A stretch of DNA of 64,000 nt from Arthrobacter crystallopoietes. GTDB lineage: Bacteria; Actinomycetota; Actinomycetes; Actinomycetales; Micrococcaceae. The stretch lies in NCBI RefSeq assembly GCF_002849715.1, contig NZ_CP018863.1, positions 2,542,001 to 2,606,000 on the forward strand, read 5' to 3'. Each line of letters starts with the position of its first letter. Position 1 is the stretch's first letter. This document shows positions 43,612 through 52,599 of the stretch, in pieces. Both the position numbers and the translations under genes were made by a program. Below the pieces are notes generated by a model, which worked only from the letters and a program-made list of their open reading frames with translations, was not told the origin of the DNA and did not search any database.

Positions 43612-45063
43612 TTACGGTCTGATCATGGCCATGCGGGTCACGGTGAATTCCTCGATGGCGAAACGCGGTCCCTCGCGACCGATGCCAGAATCCTTCACCC
43701 CGCCGTAGGGCATGATGTCGGACCGAAACCCCGGAATTTCATTGACGACGACGCCGCCGACTTCCAGCTCGTTGACGGCGCGGAAGGCGGTTTCCAGCGA
43801 CTTGGTGTAGACGGCGGCCTGCAGGCCGTAGCGCGACTGGTTGACCAGCTCGATCGCCGCGTCCACGTCCGAGACGCTCTGCAGGCAGACCACAGGCCCG
43901 AAGATCTCCTCGCACCACAGCTCTGCATCGGCGGGGACGTCTGCCATCACAGTGGGCTGGATGCTCCGGCCGACCCTTTGTCCGCCGGCCAGCATCCGTG
44001 CACCGCGGGCGGTGGCGTTGCCGATCCAGTCCATGATGCGCTGAGTGGAGGCCTCATTGATGACCGGGGCAACGCGGGTATCCGGCGAACGGGGGTCGCC
44101 GACGGTCACCTCACCCAGCCGGGCCAGCAGCGCCTGCTCGAATTCGGCCGCGATCGGCTGCTCCAGGACAATCCGCTGGACGGAAATGCACGCCTGGCCA
44201 TTGGCATAGAAGCCGCCGCGGAGCACTGCATCGACCGCGTCGGCGATGACGGCATCAGCGGCAACGATGAAGCCGGTATTGGAACCGAGCTCCAGCACGG
44301 CCTTGCGCGGTGCCGCGTTCTTCGCGATCTGGTGGCCGACCGCCGCCGAGCCGGTGAAGGAAACGACGGCGGCGCGTGGGTCGCCCACGAGCGTTTCGCC
44401 CACCTCGATGCCGCCGGTGACCAGTTGCACGGCGGCGGACGTGACACCGTGGTCGGCGAGGACCTCGCGGATCAGATGCACCGCCCACAGCGTGGCCAGG
44501 GGAGTATTCGGGGCGGGCTTGATGATGATCGGGCAGCCGGCCGCGATGGCCGGTGCGAGCTTGTGGCTCGCCAGCAACAGCGGATAGTTGAAACCGGCGA
44601 TGCCAACAACGACGCCGGCGGGTCGCCGCGTCCAGTACCCCACCATGCCCTCGCCGAGGGGCTGCAGATCCAACGGCACGGTTTCGCCGTGCGTGTGGGC
44701 CACTTCCTCTGCCGCTGCGGCCCACGTAGTCAGGGTCCGGGCGACCTCGGTACGGCAGTCGACCAAGGGCTTGCCGGTTTCCAGGACCAGCAGCTCTTCA
44801 AGCTCGGTGCTGCGGGCGGCAAGCGCATCGTGGACCGCCATCAGAACCGCACGCTTCTTGCCGGCACTGAGCTTGGCGGTCTCGGCGGAGGCCTTTTCTG
44901 CCGCATCGAGGGCCAGCCGCGCATGCTCCACGGTCCCCACCGGCGCCTTGGCCACCACCGAGCCGTCGAAGGGGAAGACCACGTCTGCGCTGTCTTCACA
45001 GGGCGCCCAATCATCACCTACAGGTAGTCCGTCCGGGTATGCGTTCAAGTAGGGGGACACCAT
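43612..45063 (-). CDS. NAD(P)-dependent aldehyde dehydrogenase
   Basis: Predicted 483-residue aldehyde dehydrogenase. The catalytic Cys lies in FYANGQACISVQR (near residue 285), the general base Glu in VLELGSNTGFIV (near 251), cofactor site GIAGFNYPLLLASHKLAPAI then IIKPAPNTP (near 150-185), and the C-terminal end is GGVKDSGIGREGPRFAIEEFT. All key residues are intact. It resembles the lactaldehyde/phosphonoacetaldehyde and semialdehyde group, but the true aldehyde is unknown. It leads the operon and faces the control region of 238 bases with a GntR palindrome. Confidence 0.88.
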   Translation of the reverse strand: MVSPYLNAYPDGLPVGDDWAPCEDSADVVFPFDGSVVAKAPVGTVEHARLALDAAEKASAETAKLSAGKKRAVLMAVHDALAARSTELEELLVLETGKPLVDCRTEVARTLTTWAAAAEEVAHTHGETVPLDLQPLGEGMVGYWTRRPAGVVVGIAGFNYPLLLASHKLAPAIAAGCPIIIKPAPNTPLATLWAVHLIREVLADHGVTSAAVQLVTGGIEVGETLVGDPRAAVVSFTGSAAVGHQIAKNAAPRKAVLELGSNTGFIVAADAVIADAVDAVLRGGFYANGQACISVQRIVLEQPIAAEFEQALLARLGEVTVGDPRSPDTRVAPVINEASTQRIMDWIGNATARGARMLAGGQRVGRSIQPTVMADVPADAELWCEEIFGPVVCLQSVSDVDAAIELVNQSRYGLQAAVYTKSLETAFRAVNELEVGGVVVNEIPGFRSDIMPYGGVKDSGIGREGPRFAIEEFTVTRMAMIRP

Positions 45064-45100
45064 TCCTGCCTTCGCCGTTGAGGTCGTGGTCTGCGTTCAG

Positions 45101-45113
45101 CTGGTCTGACCAG
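45101..45113. promoter_or_regulatory. FCD-GntR operator
   Basis: CTGGTC-T-GACCAG is a perfect palindrome around one central base and matches the FadR-like TGGTCNGACCA consensus. It lies 38 bases before the ALDH start (45063) in the divergent region with the GntR gene at 45302, so one of the two local GntR proteins is the likely binder. Confidence 0.65.
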
Positions 45114-45301
45114 TAGATGCACAAGGTTAGCCAGAGCAGGAGTACGCGGTCAATCAGTTTCACTATTTCCGGTTGGAGTGGCGTCATTTTTGCCGCAACC
45201 GTTGACAAGTTTCGGATGGCCGGGAACAGTCGGAGCCAACAACTCTCTTCTGGATCCCGGCTTTATCAGCAGGTACTCCAGCCGACCCACGGACGGTATC
45301 G

Positions 45302-45952
45302 ATGACTTCGGCATGGCGCAGCAGCGTCTCCCTGGTGGAGGAAACGGCCGCGCTGATCCGCGAGCGGGTTTTCGCCGGCCGCTACCAACCTGGGGAGCGG
45401 CTTACCCAGGCCGGTCTCTCCGCCGAGCTCGGACTTAGCCGGACCCCGCTGCGCGAAGCACTGCGGGTGCTCGAACAGGACGGGATTGTTGTCCTCGATT
45501 CGGCGGGCAGTGCTTCCGTGGCAACGGCCACTCCTGCCCAGCTTCAGGACGCCTACGTTTTCCGCGAGGCGTTGGAAACTGCTGCCTGCCGGCCGGCCTG
45601 CCCGCGATTGACTCCCGGGACGCTGGCGGAACTGGACCGGCTAATCGACGAGCAGCGGGGGGCTGCCGGACCGCGGTTCCATCGACTGGTTTCGCGCTTC
45701 CATGCAGTCCTGCTCGAAGTCTCCGGCAACAGCTATCTGCAGAAGCACGTGAGCCTGGTTCGGATGACGGAGGAAGTGTTCCGTCCAAGCTACGGACTCA
45801 CCGCGGAAACGGCGCTGGACACCGTAGGTGCCCACGCCGCCGTCGTAAATTCCTTGCGGCAGCGTGCGCCGGATGAGGCGGAACGGCACATCCGCACGTA
45901 CTTGGCCCAACAACTCGACATCATGATGCAGCAGGAAAGGCAGCCCCAGTGA
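45302..45952 (+). CDS. GntR-family regulator (FCD subfamily)
   Basis: Predicted 216-residue regulator: winged helix in residues about 12-75 (GERLTQAGLSAELGLSRTPL then REALRVLEQDGIVVL), then the FCD domain (DAYVFREALETAACRPACPR). Compared with most FCD proteins the ligand domain is short by about 10 residues. It is divergent from the ALDH operon and starts the GntR-dehydrogenase-LysR operon; its TGA is overlapped by the GTG of the next gene. Probable target is the palindrome at 45101. Confidence 0.85.
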   Translation: MTSAWRSSVSLVEETAALIRERVFAGRYQPGERLTQAGLSAELGLSRTPLREALRVLEQDGIVVLDSAGSASVATATPAQLQDAYVFREALETAACRPACPRLTPGTLAELDRLIDEQRGAAGPRFHRLVSRFHAVLLEVSGNSYLQKHVSLVRMTEEVFRPSYGLTAETALDTVGAHAAVVNSLRQRAPDEAERHIRTYLAQQLDIMMQQERQPQ

Positions 45953-47067
45953 GAACCCACAACATCGCCGTCATCCCCGGAGACGGTATCGGCCCCGAGG
46001 TGATGGACGCGTCCCTGATGGTGCTGGCGGCCGCGGAAAGCGCGTTCGGCTTCACGGCGGAACTGACGCAGTACGACGCCGGTGCCCAGCATTACTTGCG
46101 CACCGGCGAACTGTGGACTTCGGATCTCGAAGAGCGGCTGCGCGGACACGACGCCATCCTGTTCGGCGCCATGGGGGATCCCGCCGTCAAACCTGGAATT
46201 TTGGAGCGTGGGTTCATTCTTGCCATGCGGAAGGCCTTCCAGCAGGCCGTGAATCTGCGCCCGGTCAAGCTCTACCCGGGGGTGGCGACGCCGATCGCCG
46301 GACTGACTCCGGAGCGCTGCGATCTGGTGATCGTAAGGGAAAACACCGAGGGCGCGTATGTGGGCCAAGGCTCCACGGTCCATGCCGGGACGCCCAATGC
46401 GGTGGCCGTGCAGGAATCCGTCAACACGCGTCCCGGGATTGAACGCGTGGTGGACTATTCATTCCGGCTGGCGTCCAGCCGCCGCGGGAAGCTGACGCTG
46501 TGCCACAAGAAAAACATCCTGATCGAGGCGGGCAACCTTTGGCAGGACACCGTGGACGATCTCAGCGTCAAGTACCCGGAGGTCGAGGTGGACTACGTGC
46601 ACGTGGATGCCATGTGCTTCCATCTGCCCGTGGCACCGGAACGCTTCGACGTTGTGGTCACGGACAACCTCTTCGGCGACATCATTACCGACCTTGGAGC
46701 CGTCATCCAGGGCGGGCTGGGCGTGGCCGCCAGTGCGAATCTGAATCTGGATGGCTCGGCGCCCAGCATGTTCGAAGCGATCCATGGTTCTGCCCCGGAC
46801 ATCGCGGGCAAGGGCTGGGCCAATCCCGTGGGCGCGGTACTCTCCACCGCAATGTGTCTGGCACAGTTGGGCGAGCAAGAGGCTGCGCTGGCCATTGAAG
46901 CCGCCGCCGTCCAAGTTCTCGCCGGCCTGCCGGAGCTCTCCGGGCCGGGCATGGGGACCGACACCGCCGGTGTCGGCAAGGAAATCGCCGCCCTGGTTGG
47001 AGCTGGCCTGCCGCCGGTTGCCGGCCGCTCGGTCATGGAGGATCTGGCCGGTTTGAAGGTGAAATAG
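45949..47067 (+). CDS. Isopropylmalate/isocitrate/tartrate dehydrogenase-family enzyme
   Basis: Predicted 372-residue beta-decarboxylating hydroxyacid dehydrogenase. The start IAVIPGDGIGPEVMDASL is diagnostic, as are RENTEGAYVGQG (near 128), LCHKKNIL (near 183) and NLFGDIITDLGAVIQGGLG (near 240). Metal- and cofactor-binding residues are present (HGSAPDIAGKGWANPVGAVLS, near 280). Family members use isopropylmalate, isocitrate, tartrate or D-malate; a catabolic acid such as tartrate or 3-substituted malate is more likely here than leucine synthesis since it sits with GntR and LysR regulators. Starts with GTG 45949, overlapping TGA by four bases. Confidence 0.85.
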   Translation: MRTHNIAVIPGDGIGPEVMDASLMVLAAAESAFGFTAELTQYDAGAQHYLRTGELWTSDLEERLRGHDAILFGAMGDPAVKPGILERGFILAMRKAFQQAVNLRPVKLYPGVATPIAGLTPERCDLVIVRENTEGAYVGQGSTVHAGTPNAVAVQESVNTRPGIERVVDYSFRLASSRRGKLTLCHKKNILIEAGNLWQDTVDDLSVKYPEVEVDYVHVDAMCFHLPVAPERFDVVVTDNLFGDIITDLGAVIQGGLGVAASANLNLDGSAPSMFEAIHGSAPDIAGKGWANPVGAVLSTAMCLAQLGEQEAALAIEAAAVQVLAGLPELSGPGMGTDTAGVGKEIAALVGAGLPPVAGRSVMEDLAGLKVK

Positions 47068-47071
47068 CCGA

Positions 47072-47986
47072 ATGCCCAAGCCCTTCACGCTGATCCAGCT
47101 GCGCTACTTTGCCGTGGTGGCCGAGACCGAGAACATGACGGCCGCGGCCCAGCGGCTGAACATCACCCAGTCGGCGCTGTCCAACGCGATCTCGCAGCTG
47201 GAGCAGGAGCTGGGCGTGCAGCTGTTCATCAGGCTTTCGCAGCGGGGGCTAAGGTTGAGTCCTTCCGGCAAGCAGTTCGCGCAGGAACTGCCGGCGTTCC
47301 TGGAACATGTGGATTCGCTGTACGAATCGGCCCGGGGGCTCGCGGAGAACCTGACGGGGGAGCTGACGGTGGGCATCTTTACGCCCTTGGCGCCGTTCCG
47401 GGCGCCGGTGATCCTGCAGGCCTTCGAGCGGCAGTATCCGGATGTGCAGGTGTCCTTCCTTGAGGGCGACCAGGAGTTCCTGCGCCGGTCGCTGCTGGAG
47501 GGGCACTGCGAGCTGGCGTTGATGTACACGCTCGGGCTCGGCGGAGGAGTCAGTACCCAGTTGGTGGAGCGTGTTCCGGCGCATGTGCTGGTCCACGAGG
47601 AGCATCCGCTGGCGGCGAATCCGGAGCAGGGGGTGGCGCTGCGGGACCTCGAGCAGGAGCCGATGATCCTGCTGGACCTGCCGCATACCCGCGAGTACTA
47701 CCTGCAGCTGTTCCAGCTGGCGGGGGTGAAGCCGAACGTCCGGCACCGGGTGTCCGGCTACGAGACCGTGCGCTCCTTCGTGGCCCGCGGGCACGGGTAC
47801 TCGCTGCTGAACCAGCGGCTGCACCACGATCTGACCTACGCCGGCGGACGCGTGGTGCCGCTGCGGCTCGTGGACGAGGTGCCGGGCATCGAGGTGGTGC
47901 TGGTGCGTCCGGAGGGGATGCGGGCGACCCGCCGCGCGCTGGCATTCGAAGCCGTGTGCAAACAGTTGTACGGCGCCGAGCGGTAG
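47072..47986 (+). CDS. LysR-family transcriptional regulator
   Basis: Predicted 304-residue regulator. The N-terminal helix-turn-helix (LIQLRYFAVVAETENMTAAA then LNITQSALSNAISQLEQELG) is typical of LysR, and the C-terminal periplasmic-binding-like domain covers about 90-295. It starts four bases after the dehydrogenase stop codon, so it is part of that operon. The long space of 276 bases after it contains a CRP-type box before the MHS transporter, so it may also affect that operon. Confidence 0.87.
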   Translation: MPKPFTLIQLRYFAVVAETENMTAAAQRLNITQSALSNAISQLEQELGVQLFIRLSQRGLRLSPSGKQFAQELPAFLEHVDSLYESARGLAENLTGELTVGIFTPLAPFRAPVILQAFERQYPDVQVSFLEGDQEFLRRSLLEGHCELALMYTLGLGGGVSTQLVERVPAHVLVHEEHPLAANPEQGVALRDLEQEPMILLDLPHTREYYLQLFQLAGVKPNVRHRVSGYETVRSFVARGHGYSLLNQRLHHDLTYAGGRVVPLRLVDEVPGIEVVLVRPEGMRATRRALAFEAVCKQLYGAER

Positions 47987-48056
47987 GTGAGCCGCCGCCG
48001 TCGTACTTCGCATCGAGAACATCGATAAGAGTTGCAGAAATAATGAATTAGACAGC

Positions 48057-48072
48057 TGTGAGCGCTATCACA
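48057..48072 (+). promoter_or_regulatory. CRP/GlxR-like box
   Basis: TGTGA-GCGCTA-TCACA has both arms perfect for the CRP-family consensus (no central TA). It lies 71 bases after the LysR stop and 191 bases before the MHS transporter start at 48263, the only candidate target on the plus strand. Confidence 0.6.
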
Positions 48073-48262
48073 CAGACTGGAATGCATCCCGAAGAGGTCT
48101 CCCCAGCGGCGGTCCTGAATTCCGGCAAAGACGCCGTGGACCGGCCCGACCTCAGCAAAAACACACAGGAGGAACCGCAGTGCGAGTTCACCAGTCATGT
48201 TTCCGCCACGTTCTGCAAGACCCCGCCGGCCCCGGCAATTCACGCTCCGAAGGGTGGCAGCG

Positions 48263-49603
48263 ATGACCACCAAAGAAACCACCGTGCGGCCCGGAGCCGC
48301 CAGCGCCGCGGCCTTCGCGCAGTCCGGCAAGACCACCGGGATGCAGAAGCGCGTCCTGGCCGGCGGCAGCGTGGGGCAGTTCATCGAGTTCTACGATTTC
48401 GCCCTGTACGGGCTGTCCGCAGTGACGCTTTCGCAGCTGTTCTTCCCGGGCGAGAACGCCCTGATCGGCCTGCTGGCCACGTTCGCCACCTTCGGCGTCG
48501 CCTTTATCGCCCGTCCCATTGGCGGCCTGTTTTTCGGCCAGCTGGGCGACCGGATCGGCCGGCGCAAGGTCCTCTACATCACGCTGGTGACCATCGGCGG
48601 GGCGACCGCAGCGATCGGCCTGCTGCCGCCGTACGCCGCGGTGGGCGCGCTCGCCCCGGCGCTGCTGGTGCTCTGCCGGCTGCTGCAGGGCTTCTCCGCT
48701 GGCGGTGAATCCGTGGGCGCGCCGGCCTTCGTGTTCGAGCACGCCCCGGTCAACCGCCGCGGCTTCTGGCTCAACATCACGCTGGCGGCCACCGCGCTGC
48801 CGTCCGTGGTGGCCGGCGCGATGATCCTGATCCTCAGCCAGAGCCTGTCCGACGATGCATTCTTCGCCTGGGGCTGGCGCATTCCGTTCCTGCTGGCGCT
48901 GCCGCTGTCCCTGTTCGGCGTGTGGATCCGCTCCAAGACCGAGGAGTCCGAGGCCTTCAAGCAGGTCGCCGCGAAGGCCGAGCAGAAGGAATACAGTCCC
49001 ATCCGCGACGCGTTCCGCGAGAACAAGGTGCGGATGCTGCAGGTCATCTTCGTCATGGGCCTGACCGCGATGGGCTTCTACTTCCTCTCCGGCTACTTCG
49101 TCGGCTACGTGCAGACCACCGGCAACCTCAGCCGCGAGGCGTCCCTGATGGCCAACGCCGCGGCGATGCTGTTCTACGCGCTGCTGCTGCCGATCGGCGG
49201 AATCATCGGCGACCGGGTGGGCCGCAAGCCGATGCTGGTCGCCGGGTCCGCCGCGATCGCCCTGCTGGCCTTCCCCTGCTTCATGCTGGTGACCAGCGGT
49301 TCCTTCGGCCTGGCCATGCTGGGACAGCTGCTCTTCGTGGTCCCGCTGTGCATCTACGGCGGCGGCTGCTACACCTTCTTCGTCGAGATCTTCAGCACGA
49401 AGACCCGCTTCACCTCCGCCGCGGTCAGCTACAACCTGGGCTACGCGCTCTTCGGCGGCACGGCCCCGTTCATCGGCACCGCCCTGGTCACCGCCACCGG
49501 GATCGGCTTCTCGCCGGCGTTCTGGCTCTGCGGGGCAGCGGTCATCGTGTTCCTGCTGCTCACGCTGACCAAGGTCCCGGAAACCCGCGGCCGCCTGGGC
49601 TGA
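48263..49603 (+). CDS. MHS-family MFS transporter (metabolite:H+ symporter)
   Basis: Predicted 446-residue, 12-helix symporter. The MHS marks SVGQFIEFYDFALYGLSAV (helix 1) and FFGQLGDRIGRRKVLYIT (loop 2/3) are intact. It resembles the transporter at 27041 and, like it, is followed by a carbamoylase gene. Here the carbamoylase begins 138 bases later, after a hairpin. It likely imports a ureide, amide or carbamoyl compound; this is inferred from the repeated pairing. Start chosen at MTTKETT; the frame is open further up but enters untranslated DNA. Confidence 0.87.
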   Translation: MTTKETTVRPGAASAAAFAQSGKTTGMQKRVLAGGSVGQFIEFYDFALYGLSAVTLSQLFFPGENALIGLLATFATFGVAFIARPIGGLFFGQLGDRIGRRKVLYITLVTIGGATAAIGLLPPYAAVGALAPALLVLCRLLQGFSAGGESVGAPAFVFEHAPVNRRGFWLNITLAATALPSVVAGAMILILSQSLSDDAFFAWGWRIPFLLALPLSLFGVWIRSKTEESEAFKQVAAKAEQKEYSPIRDAFRENKVRMLQVIFVMGLTAMGFYFLSGYFVGYVQTTGNLSREASLMANAAAMLFYALLLPIGGIIGDRVGRKPMLVAGSAAIALLAFPCFMLVTSGSFGLAMLGQLLFVVPLCIYGGGCYTFFVEIFSTKTRFTSAAVSYNLGYALFGGTAPFIGTALVTATGIGFSPAFWLCGAAVIVFLLLTLTKVPETRGRLG

Positions 49604-49611
49604 CGAAGAAC

Positions 49612-49638
49612 GACGGCGGGAGCCCGCCTTCCGCCGTC
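49612..49638 (+). terminator. Terminator-like hairpin after the MHS transporter
   Basis: GACGGCGG (49612-49619) pairs perfectly with CCGCCGTC (49631-49638) around an 11-base loop, followed by ATTCTCTG. It lies nine bases after the stop at 49603 and could weaken or stop read-through to the carbamoylase gene. Confidence 0.6.
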
Positions 49639-49740
49639 ATTCTCTGCCAACGCATTTATCACCTTCACGCTCATCGCCTTTGCCCTTATCGCCTTCGCCG
49701 GCCTGTGCTGCCGGTCCCTCAGCCTTACAGGAGTTCCACC

Positions 49741-51069
49741 ATGACAGCCGAAGCCTTCCTCCAGGACTTCCACCACGTGGCCACCATCGGCGCAACGCCG
49801 AACAACGGGGTGCACCGCCAGGCCGGCACCGACGAGGACCGGCAGACGCGCGACTGGTTCGCCGGGTTCGCGGCCGAGCACGGCTGGGAGGTGCGGGTGG
49901 ACGGCATCGGCAACATGTTCGCGCTGCTGGAATTCCGGCCCGGGGCGAAGTTCGTGCTGATCGGCTCGCACCTGGACAGCCAGCCGCTGGGCGGGCGCTT
50001 TGACGGCGCGTACGGCGTGCTCGCCGGGCTGCATGCCGCGGCCCGGATCGAGGCGAACGTGCGTGCCGGCGGAGAGTTGCCGCCGTTCAACCTGGCGGTG
50101 GTCAACTGGTTCAACGAGGAGGGCGGGCGGTTTGCCCCGTCGATCATGGGCAGCTCGGTCTACGCAGGGATCATGGACCGCGGGCAGATGCTGGACGTGC
50201 GGGACCTGCAGGGTGTTTCGGTGCGCGAGGCGCTCACGGGGATAGGCTACCTCGGCACGGACGAGGCGCCGGAGCCGGTGAGCTACGCGGAGATCCACAT
50301 CGAGCAGGGCCGCATCCTGGAGCGCGAGGGCCTGACCATCGGCGCGGTGGACTCCAGCTGGTACACGCAGAAGCTGGACATCGAGGTGCTCGGCGAGCAG
50401 TCCCACACCGGCGCCACCGCGATGGCGGACCGGCACGACGCGCTGGTGGCGGCGTCCAAGATTGTCCTGATGGTCCACGATGTCACCGGGAACTTCGAGG
50501 AGGAAGCGCTGGTTTCCTCGGTGGGGCAGCTGACACTGGAGCCGAACTCGCCCATTGTGGTGGCGCGCCGGGTGCACCTGGTGGCGGACCTGCGTTCCAA
50601 CAGCCCCGAGATCGTAAAGTCCGCGCGGGACAGCCTGCTGGCGGACGTCGCCGCGCTCGCCGAGGAGCACGACATCCGGATCAACGTGAAGGACTTCGAC
50701 ATCCGCGCCAATCAGTACTACCCGGAATCCGGCGTGGAGCTGACCGAGAAGATGGCGGCCAACCTGGGCCTGGGCGTGCGCCGGATCCAGACGATGGCCG
50801 GGCACGATTCGGTGGCGATGAACCGGATTGTCCCGTCGGTGATGATGTTCATTCCGTCCGTGGACGGCGTCTCGCACTGCGAGCGGGAGTTCACCACGGA
50901 CGCGGACATGCTGGCCGGGCTCGACGCGCTGACCGAGGTGGCGCTGGAGCTGGTCAACGGCGCGCTGCTGGACGGGGGGTCGATCCCGGCCGCCGAAGGC
51001 GACGCTACCTCCGCCGCCGTCGTTGCCGATTCCTCCGGCGCCGTCGCCACCGCAGGAGCCACGGCATGA
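49741..51069 (+). CDS. M20-family carbamoylase (hydantoinase-carbamoylase type amidase)
   Basis: Predicted 442-residue hydrolase, clearly paralogous to the one at 31921. The same metal-site blocks appear: GSHLDSQPLGGRFDGAYGVLAG in pieces, NWFNEEGGRF, EIHIEQGRILE and a final SHCEREFTTDADM (the residue pair before Glu is HC rather than HN). GEQSHTGATAMADRHDAL marks the dimer domain. The start ATG 49741 follows AGGAG by seven bases. The last 30 residues are an Ala/Ser/Gly-rich tail. The final TGA overlaps the amidase ATG by four bases. Confidence 0.88.
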   Translation: MTAEAFLQDFHHVATIGATPNNGVHRQAGTDEDRQTRDWFAGFAAEHGWEVRVDGIGNMFALLEFRPGAKFVLIGSHLDSQPLGGRFDGAYGVLAGLHAAARIEANVRAGGELPPFNLAVVNWFNEEGGRFAPSIMGSSVYAGIMDRGQMLDVRDLQGVSVREALTGIGYLGTDEAPEPVSYAEIHIEQGRILEREGLTIGAVDSSWYTQKLDIEVLGEQSHTGATAMADRHDALVAASKIVLMVHDVTGNFEEEALVSSVGQLTLEPNSPIVVARRVHLVADLRSNSPEIVKSARDSLLADVAALAEEHDIRINVKDFDIRANQYYPESGVELTEKMAANLGLGVRRIQTMAGHDSVAMNRIVPSVMMFIPSVDGVSHCEREFTTDADMLAGLDALTEVALELVNGALLDGGSIPAAEGDATSAAVVADSSGAVATAGATA

Positions 51070-52505
51070 GCAAGCCGCATTACCTGAGCGCGGTCGAGGC
51101 GCTGCGGCTGTTCCGTTCCCGCGATCTCTCCCCGGTGGAGCTGATGGAGTCCGTCGTCGAGCGCACCGCGGAAACCAACGGGACCGTCAACGCGTTCACC
51201 GAGACCATGTTCGGCGACGCCCTCGCCGCCGCCCGAGACGCCGAGCAACGCTACCAGCGCGGGGATTACGACGGCGGGGGCTCGGGTTCCGCTGCCGGTT
51301 CAGCCCTGCTGGGCCTGCCCATCGCAACCAAGGAGAAGCATGCCATCGCCGGACGCAGCCTGAGCCAAGGCCTGCTGTCCTGCGCTGACGACGTCGCAGC
51401 TGCCGACCATCCGGTGGTCGAGCGGATCAAGGCCGCGGGCGGAATCATCCATGCCCGGACCACGTCGCCCGAGTTCAGCTGCGCCACCATCACGCACAGC
51501 CCGATGTGGGGCGTCACCCGGAACCCCTGGAATCCGGAGTACTCGCCGGGTGGGTCCTCAGGTGGGGCCGGCGCCGCGCTGGCCGCCGGCATGGCCACGC
51601 TGGCCACGGCGTCGGATATCGCCGGTTCCACCCGGCTGCCCGCATCCTTCACCGGGAACGTCGGGTTCAAGGCACCGTACGGACGGATCCCCGGGATGCC
51701 GCCGCTTTCAAATGATTGGTACCGCGGCGACGGGCCGATGGCGCGCACGGTCGCTGACACCGCGCTGCTGACCAACGTCATGTCCGGACCGCACCCGATC
51801 GACCACACCTCCGTGGGTCCGGCCGAACCGTTGCCGCTGGAGTTCGGCCCGGTCGACGGCATGCGCATCGCTCTGTGCGTCCGCCTCGGCGACTACCCGG
51901 TCATGGCCGATGTGGAAGCCAACACGCGTGCCGTCGCCGCTGCGCTGGAAGCAGCCGGCGCCGTCGTCGTTGAAATCGACCTGCCCTGGTCCAGCCGGGA
52001 GATCAGCGAAACCATCTTCACGCACTTCGGCCACCTCCTCGGTACTGCGATGCAGGAAGCGACTGCCGGCAGCGAGGACCAGCTCGCCCCCTACACCCGC
52101 CGCTTCATGGCCGACGCCCGTGCCGCCGCAACGCGCAACAGCCTGCTCGACGGGCTGAAGGCCGAGACGCGCATCCAGGCGCAGCTCGCCACCGCCATGG
52201 CCGGGTTCGATGCCCTGCTCTGTCCCGCGTCCGCGGTCTCGGCGCTGAAGGCCGACGAGGATTACCTCGACGGGATCGACGTCGGGGGAGTGCACCTGGA
52301 CCACTACTGGCAGGCGCACATGACCGCCCCGTTCAACATCAACAACCGCTGCCCGGTGCTCGCCGTCCCCAGCGGACTGTCCGACGTCGGCGTGCCCACC
52401 GGCGTGCAGATCGTCGGCCACCCCTATGACGACCTCACGGTCTTCCGCGTCGGCGCCGCCGTGGAGCAGGCCCGCCCCTGGGCCGGAAAGCTGCCACCGC
52501 TGTAG
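51066..52505 (+). CDS. Amidase signature-family amidase
   Basis: Predicted 479-residue serine amidase. Lys in PIATKEKH (K89), SPGGSSGGAGAALAAG in the middle and SDIAGSTRLPASF with the nucleophile Ser are present; the usual GGS of the last motif reads AGS. A Gly/Ser-rich insertion of about 15 residues (near 66-80) interrupts the region before the Lys motif. It is translationally coupled to the carbamoylase (ATGA), which implies one pathway: amide or ureide cleavage in two steps. Not close to the amidase at 40091 beyond the family motifs. Confidence 0.85.
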   Translation: MSKPHYLSAVEALRLFRSRDLSPVELMESVVERTAETNGTVNAFTETMFGDALAAARDAEQRYQRGDYDGGGSGSAAGSALLGLPIATKEKHAIAGRSLSQGLLSCADDVAAADHPVVERIKAAGGIIHARTTSPEFSCATITHSPMWGVTRNPWNPEYSPGGSSGGAGAALAAGMATLATASDIAGSTRLPASFTGNVGFKAPYGRIPGMPPLSNDWYRGDGPMARTVADTALLTNVMSGPHPIDHTSVGPAEPLPLEFGPVDGMRIALCVRLGDYPVMADVEANTRAVAAALEAAGAVVVEIDLPWSSREISETIFTHFGHLLGTAMQEATAGSEDQLAPYTRRFMADARAAATRNSLLDGLKAETRIQAQLATAMAGFDALLCPASAVSALKADEDYLDGIDVGGVHLDHYWQAHMTAPFNINNRCPVLAVPSGLSDVGVPTGVQIVGHPYDDLTVFRVGAAVEQARPWAGKLPPL

Positions 52506-52530
52506 GGCTGCCGCTGGCGCAGGAGATCCG

Positions 52531-52546
52531 TGTTGTTTACATCACA
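52531..52546 (+). promoter_or_regulatory. CRP/GlxR-like box
   Basis: TGTTG-TTTACA-TCACA matches eight of ten arm positions and has the central TA of the GlxR consensus. The palindrome AAGCATGCTT (52551-52560) follows closely. Both lie 40-70 bases before the secreted protein start at 52600. Confidence 0.4.
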
Positions 52547-52599
52547 TGCAAAGCATGCTTACATTGATTGCACGTTCCATGCGGGGGAGGGGGACAGCC

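Noticed and set aside
48922..49740. Very long frame leading into the second carbamoylase
   Set aside because: It is a shifted-frame shadow of the MHS transporter; the real carbamoylase start is ATG 49741 with AGGAG before it.
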